Of a stretch of 64,000 nt of DNA, positions 8,665-19,000 are shown piece by piece. Source of the stretch: Brettanomyces bruxellensis (Eukaryota; Ascomycota; Pichiomycetes; Pichiales; Pichiaceae). Numbering within the stretch: position 1 is the first letter of the stretch; each line of letters opens with the position of its first letter. The notes under the pieces were generated by a model. It was not told the origin of the DNA. It searched no databases and saw only the letters and a list, made by a program, of their open reading frames with translations. A program made the translations under genes and the position numbers. The stretch is taken from contig NC_054688.1 in NCBI RefSeq assembly GCF_011074885.1, positions 992,001 through 1,056,000 on the forward strand, in the 5' to 3' direction.

Positions 8665-10347
8665 TTAAACCTTCTCATCATCATCTGAGGAGCTGGTCTT
8701 AACATGCTGCTGACTGATATCAACCTCATCGTGCAACTCAGCAGACAATTCTTCCAAAGTCTTTCTCTTAGTCTCTGGAACGAAAATGGTGCACACGCAA
8801 CCAAGCAACATGAAAAGAGCAAAGATTTCCATGACATGAGGCAACCAACAGTTCTTTGGTTTACCATCTCTAGCACAGTTGTGGTTCTGCAAAGTACCAA
8901 TACAAGTCTGAGCAATAATAGCACCGACCTTACCGGCAGCAGCAGACATACCATGAGCAGTAGATCTGTATCTAGTTGGGAAGCATTCACCAGGAATGAC
9001 GAAAGTGGTCATGTTAGGTCCAAAGTTCTGGAAGAACTGACACAAGACATAGAGAGCCAAAAGAGCATGATCCCCAAGCTTGTGGTATGCAAAGCCAATG
9101 ATACAGAACAAAGCAGTCATAATGATGAATCCACCCAATTGAATTGGCTTTCTTCCGACAAAGTCCATAGTAGCAACAGAAGCCCAGTAACCAGGAATAG
9201 AACCAGCACAAATAAGAATCAAGTTACCGGCAGCCTGATTGTACAAAGAGTAATAAACGTTCTTTGACGAAGCAAAACCGATAGTCTTCAAAATGGAAGC
9301 AGTGTTCAAACCAAGACCGTAATATGCAACATCAAGTGTGAACCAGGAACCAGCAGTACCAAGCAAAATCTTTCCATATCTCCATTGACCGAAATGTCCC
9401 CAGAAGTCCTTCCAACTTGCAGCTGGTGGGTTATACTCCTCTGGAGAAGCAGATGCAGTAGCCTTCAAAACATTAATATCTCCCTCATCTGCATTACCGT
9501 GCTTACCAGCAGTAAACTTGGCAGCATCGGCAGTAGCCTTCTCAACCTCCCTGGAAACATCGAAAGTATATCTTGGAGATTCTGGAATAGTCAGTCTGAA
9601 ATAAAGAGCAATCAAACCTGGGACTGCACCAAAACCAATAAGGATTCTCCACATCTGGTCACATGCCTTGACACAAGCAGCGTCACATTTTGAAGACGAA
9701 GTAGCATCAATAAGATCACTCTTGTAACCGGCAACAACAACAATTGCAACAATACCAGCAAGCAACTGACCCCAACCTTGGTTGGCAAACACAGCACCCA
9801 TGATAGCACCTCTCCACTTGGTGGTAGAGAACTCAGAAGTGATGATAGAAGACAATGGATAATCACCACCGATACCAATACCCATGATGATTCTGTAGAA
9901 TGTCAACAGCCCAGCAAAATTAATACCTGGAGAATGGCCAGTAGTACATTGCAAAATGGTAGCACAAATCATGATAATCAACTCAACACCGTAAATCTTC
10001 TTACGTCCCAAAACATCGGCAAGCCAACCGAAACCAAGTTGACCAAGAACAGTACCAACAGATGTAGAAACCTTAAGTAAAGTTTCCGTAGAAGATGGAA
10101 TCGATCCACTGTAGAAAGCCTGTGTAATCATTGGAACACCCAAGTTAATGGAGAAAATATCATAAGCATCAGTCATGAAACCAACACCAGCAACACAAAT
10201 TGCTCTAACGTGATACCATCCAAACTTGGCGTTATCGATCTTTGCCAAAGCAAGACGTCTTCTTTCAATTGGGTCATCAACATCAGCAAAATCATTGACG
10301 AAATTGTGGAAGGCGGCATTTCCACCTGAAGTTTTGTATCCAGACAT
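8665..10347 (-). CDS. PHO84: High-affinity phosphate:H+ symporter, Pho84 type (copy B)
   Basis: This 560-residue paralog of copy A has the same motifs: N-terminal FADVDDPIERRRLAL, GIGIGGDYPLSSIITSEF in helix 4 and its following loop, DFVGRKP, and PETKRKTLEEL after the last helix. Differences concentrate in the central cytosolic loop and the C-terminal tail, which here ends after SSSDDDEKV. Stretches of DNA are identical between copies (for example 80 bp, 8828-8907 against 6131-6210), which suggests recent duplication or gene conversion. Two Pho4-type CGCACGTGGGT sites lie about 0.7 and 0.85 kb upstream, so this copy is the likelier phosphate-starvation-induced one. The start is a clear ATG at 10347. 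Confidence 0.93.
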   Translation of the reverse strand: MSGYKTSGGNAAFHNFVNDFADVDDPIERRRLALAKIDNAKFGWYHVRAICVAGVGFMTDAYDIFSINLGVPMITQAFYSGSIPSSTETLLKVSTSVGTVLGQLGFGWLADVLGRKKIYGVELIIMICATILQCTTGHSPGINFAGLLTFYRIIMGIGIGGDYPLSSIITSEFSTTKWRGAIMGAVFANQGWGQLLAGIVAIVVVAGYKSDLIDATSSSKCDAACVKACDQMWRILIGFGAVPGLIALYFRLTIPESPRYTFDVSREVEKATADAAKFTAGKHGNADEGDINVLKATASASPEEYNPPAASWKDFWGHFGQWRYGKILLGTAGSWFTLDVAYYGLGLNTASILKTIGFASSKNVYYSLYNQAAGNLILICAGSIPGYWASVATMDFVGRKPIQLGGFIIMTALFCIIGFAYHKLGDHALLALYVLCQFFQNFGPNMTTFVIPGECFPTRYRSTAHGMSAAAGKVGAIIAQTCIGTLQNHNCARDGKPKNCWLPHVMEIFALFMLLGCVCTIFVPETKRKTLEELSAELHDEVDISQQHVKTSSSDDDEKV

Positions 10348-11026
10348 TACGTTGGTGAAAAAGGGATTTCCTTAAACTTTTCTATTTATCTGTTTATAAT
10401 AACTGTTGTGTGGTGTGAAACTTAAAAGATTAATGTTCTAATAAGTTTTAAATATGCAGTTGAACTAGTATTACTGAGTATCACTCGGATAATATTGCTG
10501 GTTCACAGAAGATAAGTAAGAATATGATTCAAGCTTGCGGAGCAAGATGAAGAAAGAGAATAAAAAAAAAGGAAAAAAGTATCAACAAGAATTAAGGGTG
10601 CGTGAATTAAGTTGACAGATCAAGTCATACAGTTAAAAATATGAGAATGATCATCAAATATATACTAATTACCTCTTGACTGTAGTGGAAATGTCTAAAG
10701 AATTTGAAGTTCGAATGGAAATACCATATGCAGAAAAATGAATTACATATTGGCAGCACGAGGCAAGAAAAAAGCAGAGAAAAAAACGATCTGCATCCCC
10801 CAGCCTTGCCGAATAAAGCACTGTATTCTTTATATTAATTTCGGCAATCGTCTTGATCACAATAGCTTTATTATTTTCTAAGAATAAATACATTTTAACA
10901 GCTCTCTCCCCAAGTATAAAAGCTGTAGAGAGCACAAAACAGCAACCAAAGATTATGGACCCCCCATCTCGTTTTTCTTTATCTTTGCACTCTTGATGTT
11001 TGAAATGTGCAGTGAATCCGGTAAGA

Positions 11027-11037
11027 ACCCACGTGCG
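11027..11037 (-). promoter_or_regulatory. Pho4-type UAS, proximal copy
   Basis: The minus strand reads CGCACGTGGGT, which contains the GCACGTGGG high-affinity Pho4 core known from yeast PHO promoters. It lies about 680 bp upstream of PHO84 copy B. An identical 11-mer sits in opposite orientation at 11187-11197. Confidence 0.6.
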
Positions 11038-11186
11038 CTTGTTCAAGTTTTTTTTTTTTTTATTCTAGGCTGTGCTATCAATTTTAACAATAAAATGGTT
11101 TTAAAATTATGCATTGTCTCATCGTTTTGGGAAACCAGTAATCGAGGAGAATTCACTTTTCTTTTTTCAAGATTTACACAGCCACA

Positions 11187-11197
11187 CGCACGTGGGT
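11187..11197 (+). promoter_or_regulatory. Pho4-type UAS, distal copy
   Basis: The plus strand reads CGCACGTGGGT, an exact inverted partner of the 11027-11037 site about 160 bp away (roughly one nucleosome). Pho4 use is inferred from the core motif and the neighbouring phosphate transporter. Confidence 0.6.
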
Positions 11198-12324
11198 CCA
11201 ACGATAATATGAGATGCCATTTTCTGTCTTCTCCTCCTTAAATTTTTTTTATCTATTATTTTTACATTTTCTTTTTCACTGCCGTAGGAAAGGCTGTGCC
11301 AGAAACAAGTCACAAATAATGCCTGACTTCAGAGTAATACAATTGTATCTTCAGAGTCAGAAAGCATATACATGGAAAATACGTATGTTGGATGTGGCGA
11401 AGGCTTATTATAACAAATACATTCCAACTTAGGAGATTGGTCCGAAGACCGAAGTATTTTATTATGATTTTCTGATATTGACTTGGAGTTTCTGAATTGC
11501 CTAAGAATTCTGAACTTTTCATGTTTTTTTCAATTCTCCCATCTGTCAAGCTTTGCTTACGAATTATCTTAATGTCACGGTTATCTTCAAGCATTTGATT
11601 GATTACGCTACCCGTTAACGAAAGAAAAATCATAAAATCTGAACCACCCATGTGGTTTGCCTGTAATTATCATATTCATTCCAGTTCAATTTAGTATTGT
11701 TTGGTCTCCGTTGTTTGAGACTCCGAAGAAGCATTGTTCTGATTATTTTTTAGTCGGTCTCCACCCTACGACTATTTATCATACTAATATTTGACATGTT
11801 TCTCTCCGTTTGTTAAAAGCCCGTACCCTTAACCTAAACGCATTTTTGCCCGTTGAATCATTTGCACCGTTGTTTATCAGTTGAAGACCACCGATGTGTG
11901 TGAAATTTCGTGAAATCTCTTTTTATAACTGTATCTCATCCCATTACACTTAATTGCATATGTTTATCTGATCAGATTTGTCACAGCACTTTGGATGTAT
12001 CTATTTTTGCATGGATATTTATTAGCCCCGTGCGTGCCGGCACACCTAGCATTGTTTGCTTGTTCACCGATATATATATATTTTTTTTTTTTTAGACCCG
12101 CAGTCATTCTCTATTCTCTATTCCTTTTTTTTATGCTTCTTCCTCCTGTCGCACGTTTTCGGGAATCCCATTAAACCACTGAACGACATTTTTTTTCATA
12201 GAATGGTTTATTTGGTTGTGAATTTGAAGGTCAAACCCATTCGGTGAACAGTTCTTTATCATGCTTGAGGTTTTCCATATCAAAAACTAATTTCTGAACT
12301 TTTTGATGTCTTCTTCGATCAACA

Positions 12325-12340
12325 CTACCCTACCCTACCC
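12325..12340 (+). repeat. CTACCC-type short tandem run
   Basis: Three CTACC repeats plus a terminal C run in tandem about 275 bp upstream of the VPS9 ATG. The run is C-rich on one strand in an otherwise AT-rich promoter. It could be a binding site for a C-rich-strand or Tbf1/Reb1-like factor, but nothing identifies one. Confidence 0.4.
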
Positions 12341-12614
12341 TTGCATCTCGACTCCACTTCATGAAGGATCTTTTGAAGTCGGGTCGATCGACTTTCTGAT
12401 GAAATTAGACCCGACGGTTTTTTTACAATTTTGTGTTGATCAATATCAGCATAGTTAGCCCAACTCTCTATATTTTTCCGCCGAATCGGCCCTCCCTTTT
12501 CTGTGTATGCTTCTATCTTCGTCGCTACCTTTACACTTATTGAAGCGTTATTAATCACTTATTTTATATTTCATCTTTTGTCACTGTTCGCCATCATTTT
12601 TCGAATTGTTCTAG

Positions 12615-14915
12615 ATGTCGAATTCAAATAACCTGCCACAGAAGAAGGCAGGTTCCTTTTCCCAGCGTTCCTCTTCGGGGTTAATTATACCTTCACTACA
12701 GACTTCACGTCCAGTTGTTGGAGTTACCAATTCAACTCTTGCGGTTGCGTCTACAAAAAGTGCTGGTAACACTACTAAAGGTGATGAATATAAAGGCTTT
12801 CATCAACATGGTAAAGATTCTCCTTCCAAAGATAGTAGTCTCCGTGAACTGTTTGAAAAATACCATGGCTCAAGTAAGTCCTCACAATCTGCACAATCCA
12901 GTGCGGTTGTTGGTGGGGAGAGTATTCTAAATAAGAATTCACACTTTCCACAGCTGTTAAATTTACCATCTAAAGACGTAAATGTGAATACGGAGCAAGT
13001 GCGTGCTCCAAGTCCGGCCTCAAATGAGAGCATGTTTAGGAAGAATCGGAAGAAGAAACAGGATATTGGCACAAAAACTTATTCCGGGGCTGGTGCCCTT
13101 TTAAATGATGAAGGTTCGGGAATTGGTGATGATGATGATGATAATAATAATAATAATGGTGATAATCATACTCATAATAGTGTTGAAAATAAGGAAACGA
13201 ACGAAAAGCATTCTAGTTCCATTCAGGACACTAAGCATGTCGGGAATAGTATCACTGAGCTAAATAAAAAGCCTGTTCTTACCACAGATACGATATCTCT
13301 AAATGGAGACTCTGATACAGATTCAGACGCAGAAGCCTATGGCGATGATCTCGTAGCAGTTGGACAGCAGGAAGATATACAAAAAGAAGAATTGGTGATC
13401 GATGATGTGTCAACACCACCAAAAGAGCAATTGGTTGACTTATCAAGTCCTTCAAAGCCTTTGATTGAGCTGGACTCAGGAGATAAGTTGGTAGAGAAAG
13501 AAAATAAGGATGCGGATAATTCGCGGCGTCTTTCAAAAGCAGCATTAAAGGTTCCAAATCCGCCGAAGGAAAATCACACCCAAGAAAGTTTTGATTTCCA
13601 ACAATTTATGATTCAGTTCAAGTCTAAAGAATGTGGACCTATACATCGATACTTGAGGTCCTTTCTAGTTCAATTTGCACAAAGAAATTGGACTGTTGAT
13701 GAGCAAATAAAGCTAATCAAGGACTTTGAAATGTTTTTGCTTGATAAGATGCGTGGGTATTTCCCTTTCAACACAATGCAGAGTGAAGATGATATTATGA
13801 ACCAAAAAGAAGGAATAGAGAAGTTGATTATGGCAAAACTTTATTCACAAACTTTCTCGCCTGTCCTGGACTCCAAAAAATTATCGCAGGAGAATATAAA
13901 TGATCGCAAGAAGGATAGAACGTATGCCAGACAAGTTCGTCTGTATGATTGGGTCACGTTGAGGAATTTAGATGTTCCAACAGATATTAGTGCAGATTCT
14001 AATTTTGTCAGCTTAGCTTCGAAAGAATTAAACAAAGTTAACAAATATAAAGCACCAAGAGATAAAGTTATTTGCATTTTGAATTGCTGTAAAATTATAT
14101 TTGGCCTGCTCAGGCAGCAGCAGAAAAAAGATGGTATAGAGGAAAACGCAGACTCCTTTGTCCCAATGTTAGTGTGTGTCTTATTTAATGCCAAGGTTCG
14201 CTTCCTTCCTTCCAATTTAATGTACATTGAACGATTCAGAAATGAGGACTTTTTGGCTGGTGAGGTTTCATATTACGTTAGCACTTTACAGATTGCATGT
14301 AATTTTGTGCGGCAGATTAGTGAGGAACAGATTACAGTTGATCCTGGAGAATATGAGAAGAAGATGGCAGACGCGAGAATACGTTTGAAGCAAGAAATTG
14401 AGAAAAGAAAACAAGAAAGGGCTCAAAGGCTGTCACCTCTACCGAAAAAACTAACAGATTTTATAAGCCAAGCATCCTCCGGATCACCTTCTGTGGTTTT
14501 GACTAAATCTGCTGAGATAATGAAGCAAAGTCTTTCAAATTCGTTAAGCAGCTTTTTTGGAGAGGGAGATGGAGATGACACTTCTGAAGTGAATAATCAG
14601 ACTTTGGCAGAAAGCCGCAATAGTGGGCATAAAGTAGCAAGTCAGAGCACTCGAGAGCATCAAACGAAAAATCCTTATAAATCGTTAGTTGCCTCGGACA
14701 AGCAACTGGAGCAAATTAAAAATCTTTCTCTTGAAGAGCACAAGCAAGAGGAAGAAACTAAGAAAAGGACAGAGGATGTCTTTCAAGAACTGCAAAGCAT
14801 GTTCCCAAAGATTGATAAAGAAATAATTCATGATGTACTAGCCACAACAATGAATAAGGATGGAAGTAACATAGGCGAATGTGTTGATGCTCTGTTGACC
14901 TTAGGCTCGGACTAG
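12615..14915 (+). CDS. VPS9: Vps9, guanine nucleotide exchange factor for Rab5/Vps21
   Basis: The protein is 766 aa. Residues about 1-320 are low-complexity and acidic, with Asp/Asn runs from GAT/AAT triplet repeats near 13127-13160. The VPS9 catalytic region spans about 325-570: a helical bundle, then a core with RLYDWVTLRNLDVP and DSFVPMLVCVLFNAKV. The conserved Asp/Tyr-containing helices sit where the family places them. A C-terminal CUE domain (about 720-764, FQELQSMFPKIDKEIIHDVL) binds ubiquitin. Vps9 activates the endosomal Rab Vps21 in vacuolar protein sorting. It is longer than the S. cerevisiae protein (451 aa by recollection), mostly from the N-terminal extension. VAC1, a Vps21 effector, is also in this window. 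Confidence 0.9.
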   Translation: MSNSNNLPQKKAGSFSQRSSSGLIIPSLQTSRPVVGVTNSTLAVASTKSAGNTTKGDEYKGFHQHGKDSPSKDSSLRELFEKYHGSSKSSQSAQSSAVVGGESILNKNSHFPQLLNLPSKDVNVNTEQVRAPSPASNESMFRKNRKKKQDIGTKTYSGAGALLNDEGSGIGDDDDDNNNNNGDNHTHNSVENKETNEKHSSSIQDTKHVGNSITELNKKPVLTTDTISLNGDSDTDSDAEAYGDDLVAVGQQEDIQKEELVIDDVSTPPKEQLVDLSSPSKPLIELDSGDKLVEKENKDADNSRRLSKAALKVPNPPKENHTQESFDFQQFMIQFKSKECGPIHRYLRSFLVQFAQRNWTVDEQIKLIKDFEMFLLDKMRGYFPFNTMQSEDDIMNQKEGIEKLIMAKLYSQTFSPVLDSKKLSQENINDRKKDRTYARQVRLYDWVTLRNLDVPTDISADSNFVSLASKELNKVNKYKAPRDKVICILNCCKIIFGLLRQQQKKDGIEENADSFVPMLVCVLFNAKVRFLPSNLMYIERFRNEDFLAGEVSYYVSTLQIACNFVRQISEEQITVDPGEYEKKMADARIRLKQEIEKRKQERAQRLSPLPKKLTDFISQASSGSPSVVLTKSAEIMKQSLSNSLSSFFGEGDGDDTSEVNNQTLAESRNSGHKVASQSTREHQTKNPYKSLVASDKQLEQIKNLSLEEHKQEEETKKRTEDVFQELQSMFPKIDKEIIHDVLATTMNKDGSNIGECVDALLTLGSD

Positions 14916-16082
14916 ATTCGCCATATCTTTATTTGTGTTTAATGCGTTTACGGTGTGGTTGTATAACGTTTTTTTTGTGTTTATTGCATCTGTATTTGTT
15001 TAACATTCTTCACACGGCTTCTAATATTATGGAATAAGTATTATACTGAATGCAGAGCGAATAAGGTTTTGTCTACCGTTATTGTAGTGATCCATAAGTA
15101 GAAATGCGTTGTCTGAAATGGGATAAATTGCGCTTTGGTTTGGAAGACCGAACTTTTGAAGGGGCAAACAAATAATAACGCGAAGTGTGAAAAAATTCAG
15201 CGCGAACAATGAATTCGGAATTTTTAAATATGACCGCGTTTTTCTTGTACCTTTCCCTATTTATCTACCAACACTATTCTATACTATTTATCTAGCGAAT
15301 TACTTTCTTCAAAAGAAGGCATGCATGTGTATAAATTACATAGTATCATACTTAAATCTGTGCAGGTATGTATACATAGAGTTTGGTTTAAATTATCCTT
15401 TATCGGAGTGGTTCTGTTATTTCTGGGCATCTATATTTAGTATAGGAGAGGAGCAAAAACGCGTTTGGGAAAAAAGAAGCGCGTTTTTTTTGAGCACCCC
15501 GCTATGAAAAAAGTCATTATTGTCGAAGAATAAAATTCACACTGCTGAAAAAAAAAATTATCACTATTTGAATAAAGCAGCAAGCAAGGAAGAAATAATT
15601 GAATAAAGGAGGCGGCTCAATGAATAGTGTCAAAGAAGTAGACTCACAGTAATTATGGTCGTTTTATTTATTAACTGTTGTAATAATTACTTCTTTCGAT
15701 TATAATTATTCCCGATACAGAATTATAAGCACCCAATATAGTCAATCTAGATCTTTACAGACTGTTATCACGCGAAAACACATCTTCTGATACTACAGGC
15801 ATGCTTTTGCCCAAATTACATTTCTGTCTCTTCCGCCAGATAGATATATTCCGGACTTTCCATATTCTTCCTACTTTCACCTCATTCTTACTTGGTTCTA
15901 ATACCTTCTTTTCTTCCCTCCTTGTTTTCTAAGGTTTCGTGATCTAACCTAAAGCAGGAAAGTTAAAGGTTGGCAGGCATCTCTTCAAATTATCATCACC
16001 CATACACTCGCTTACTGAAGCTCGCCTAATAACATTCTTTATTTATACCATATTCTTCGGTACATACAATCTTTCATCCAGC
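14916..16082. promoter_or_regulatory. Intergenic region upstream of the RhoGEF-like gene, with a CGCG cluster
   Basis: This 1.17-kb spacer lies between two co-directional genes. It contains six CGCG tetramers within 600 bp of AT-rich DNA (see 15179-15774), two of them in MluI-box-like contexts. Other content is A/T tracts. No RNA gene was seen. Confidence 0.45.
15179..15774. promoter_or_regulatory. Cluster of MCB/SCB-like CGCG elements
   Basis: CGCG occurs at 15179, 15201, 15235, 15460, 15480 and 15771. The site at 15459-15464 is a perfect MluI cell-cycle box (ACGCGT) within AAACGCGTTT. The last reads CACGCGAAAA, a hybrid of the SCB and MCB consensus. Such elements bind MBF/SBF and drive G1/S transcription. 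They lie 310-900 bp upstream of the RhoGEF-like gene's ATG. Confidence 0.5.
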
Positions 16083-19000
16083 ATGCCTTCATATTCTACT
16101 ACTCCCTTGTTCTCTATTCAGGAGATGGCTAATGACAATCAGTCACCAAGAATATATGAAGACCGTTCTGGAAGGGGTCTGACAGGTTCATGTACAAAAG
16201 TTTCAAAAGAATACGTTCGTCCAACTCCTGTAAACAACTCCTTAAGTCGGTTCAAAAGTCATATTTCAAGTTTTGATGGTTCCGAAGAGGTCTACAGGGA
16301 AGAACTTAGAGTGCTCTTGTCTGTTATTGAGTCGTTTGACCCAAGATATGATAGCTACTTCGACAGTTCCATTCAGGAAGAAGATCCTAGGACAACTGCA
16401 CACAGAAAGCAAAGAAACGACTTTTTGCACTCCTTGGTTAAAAAGATATTTCACAGTCACCAAAATCTAGCAAAGATTCTCACCTGTTCGAACGATCTGG
16501 GTCTAGTTCTTCTCAGATTCAGTGAGTGGTCTTTAAAGGCCCAGCCACTTTACACATGTTATCTTGAGCATTACCACCTGAATTCGGATGCTTCCTCAAG
16601 TGAAACCGAGTTAAGAATGCAGCCTATAGTAGAGATTCAGCGTCTATCGGATTTTATCGCTGTATCACGAAAATCGGTGTTCTCTTTAGGCGCACAACCT
16701 CAAATCAGACTTCAAGATATCATCTCAAATTTAGAGCTAGCCTCCGAGAGATTCTTAAGGTTGACTAAGAAAACTGTCGAGAGATCACATGGAGAAATGG
16801 CAAGGACATCACATAACGTCAGCTTTAGTTCAGTAAAGTCATTTGTTCAACTTTCACCTGTTTGCTCTAGTTTCGATCTTTCTAAGATTGAATCTGTATT
16901 CAGTTCGGAACTTTTCTACAAAAACGAAAAGCTTAGCACGGCAGTTCATTTTCAGACCGTTGATCTTGTTTTCTTTCAGGCCCCGTCCAGTAATACCACG
17001 ATGTTGGCTCTTGTGAGAATTGAAGATAATTCCAAGAGTCTACTTTTCCCTCCATTTAGATACGGAGAGCTGGTTTTCTGCAAAGACGTTGACAATTTTG
17101 TTGTGTTATTGAGGCATTGTCTATCTTCTGGAGTTGATCTTTACGTGAGTCTTGATAAAAAGCATCCTGAGAGATCAACGCAAGCAAGATGTAAGCTTTT
17201 GGAGATGTTCCCTTCAAGAAATCCAACTCCAAGTGGGAGATACATTCCTCAAGGAGCAAATGGATTAGGTGTCTCACTTCCTATGAAGGAAAATGCTCCA
17301 CCTAATGGGCTGCAGTATATTCCACCACGGAAACCAAATTCTAATATTCAGAGACAATACAGGCAGTCATGTACGCAAACAGATCCACACTCGAGTGTTA
17401 TTTCAAGGCCTGTTGTCTCATCATCCTCGACCCTTACCAACTCTACCACTTCTTCAGTTTCAACCGCAAATAATGTTCCAATAGCTGGAACATTTGCAGC
17501 GCATCTCGCTAAGAAGCAGAGTATTCTGAGAAAAGCTTCAAACACTACAAAGTCTACATCTTCCCGCTCTTCATCAATAAATGCATCAAGTTTGGAGCAT
17601 CCAGCTGACAGTGTTCAATCAGCACCAAATGTTCAAGCTCCTGATATTAAACTGGAGAACGCATGTGGCAAAAAAGATGAAGATGATGATACACTACATG
17701 GCAAAGATAATTCAATTGATGAAGTTGATGCACATTCTGATATTAATCCCGGTGATACTCTATCATTTACTCTTGATCCGAAGGATAACGCTGAGAAGGA
17801 GAAGCAACATGAGGAGAAAGAGCAATTCGATGAGGAAAGACATTCCACACACTCTGTTGATCTCACAAATGACAAGTATTCCGACAATGCCTGTAACGTT
17901 CTTAAAGAGGTGATGGATGACGAAAGCAGCTCTGGGGAGACACCGCAAATATCCTCCCCTGAGATGCCTTATGAGGAACAGCAACCAAGAAGGGAAAAAG
18001 CTTCAAGTATTGCAAGTTCCAATAATGATATCCCACAAGAATCTCATCAGCCTTCTTCGGAAAGTAGGGATGAGAGCGCAGATGAAGGTGATGATGTTAC
18101 TGATTTGCAGCAACCTAAAAGTCTATCAAGGGAAGAAGAAAGCACTTCTTCCAGTAACACGTTTAGTCTATCTAAAACGATGTTCGATCCGGAGGCCTTT
18201 GCTAAGACTTATGAGGATGCACTATTGGACGCAGTTGACTTTGACAGCAAACCAAAAGCTCATAAATTTGGTTTCTTTTCGCATTTGTTTGGAAAGAAGC
18301 GCCATTCCAACAAGTTGAGGTCAACGTTTAAGAGTTCAGCCTCAGAAGGAAGTATTGCAACTTCAGAGGGTAAATCATTTAAGGGTGTGAAGACCGATGA
18401 AGATGAAAAATATCTTTTACTCCTGAAATCGATTGTGGCTTCTCCAGATCAATTTTACTTGCAGGACGTCAAGTATTCCGTTTGGGGAGAGAATGGTTGG
18501 TCTGAGGCTCAACTCGTGAAGTTGAAGTGGGTTCACTCCGAGAATCGTGAGAGATATATTGCTGGATATTTACTAGATGCTGGTAAGGACAGTAATGAAT
18601 CAGATAGCAACAGTGTTGCCTTCTTGCTTCTATTTGGCAGAGAAACATTTGTTAGAAGGGCAGGTGCCTTTGATGTCCAAATTAGAAGCAAGAACTATCG
18701 TGGAAATTCGGTGATGCTCTTATTGAGAGCATCTTCCGTTGTTAATCTTCACAAACTTCTTGATATCTTTTCTTGCGATAAGGAGGCAGCTATTTCAAAT
18801 TCGAGTTCCCAGCAGACTGACTTTAGCTTCATAGCTAATTCCTCTTCATCTCACACCGTTCTTTCAGAAATGGCAGAAAAAGACTCGGATCCTCTTCCAC
18901 CCCCACCAAAAAAGTTCAATGTGGAACTTAACTCACAGTCACCCGTTTCCTCTATTGGAAGTGTGTCATGTAACTCGTCTACCTCTAACAAGAGTCATTC

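Larger units (their letters stand above)
10348..12614. promoter_or_regulatory. 2.3-kb divergent intergenic region, PHO84 copy B / VPS9
   Basis: This is a long region between two divergently transcribed genes. It holds two inverted 11-bp Pho4-type sites (listed separately), T-tracts near 11049-11060 and 12079-12090, and a CTACCC tandem run at 12325-12340. Short reading frames here (10669-11046 minus, 11214-11432 plus) are compositionally random. I see no RNA gene. Confidence 0.45.

Noticed and set aside
10669..11046. 125-codon minus-strand frame upstream of PHO84 copy B
   Set aside because: No recognisable composition or family and overlaps a Pho4-type site. Probably random in a 2.3-kb spacer.
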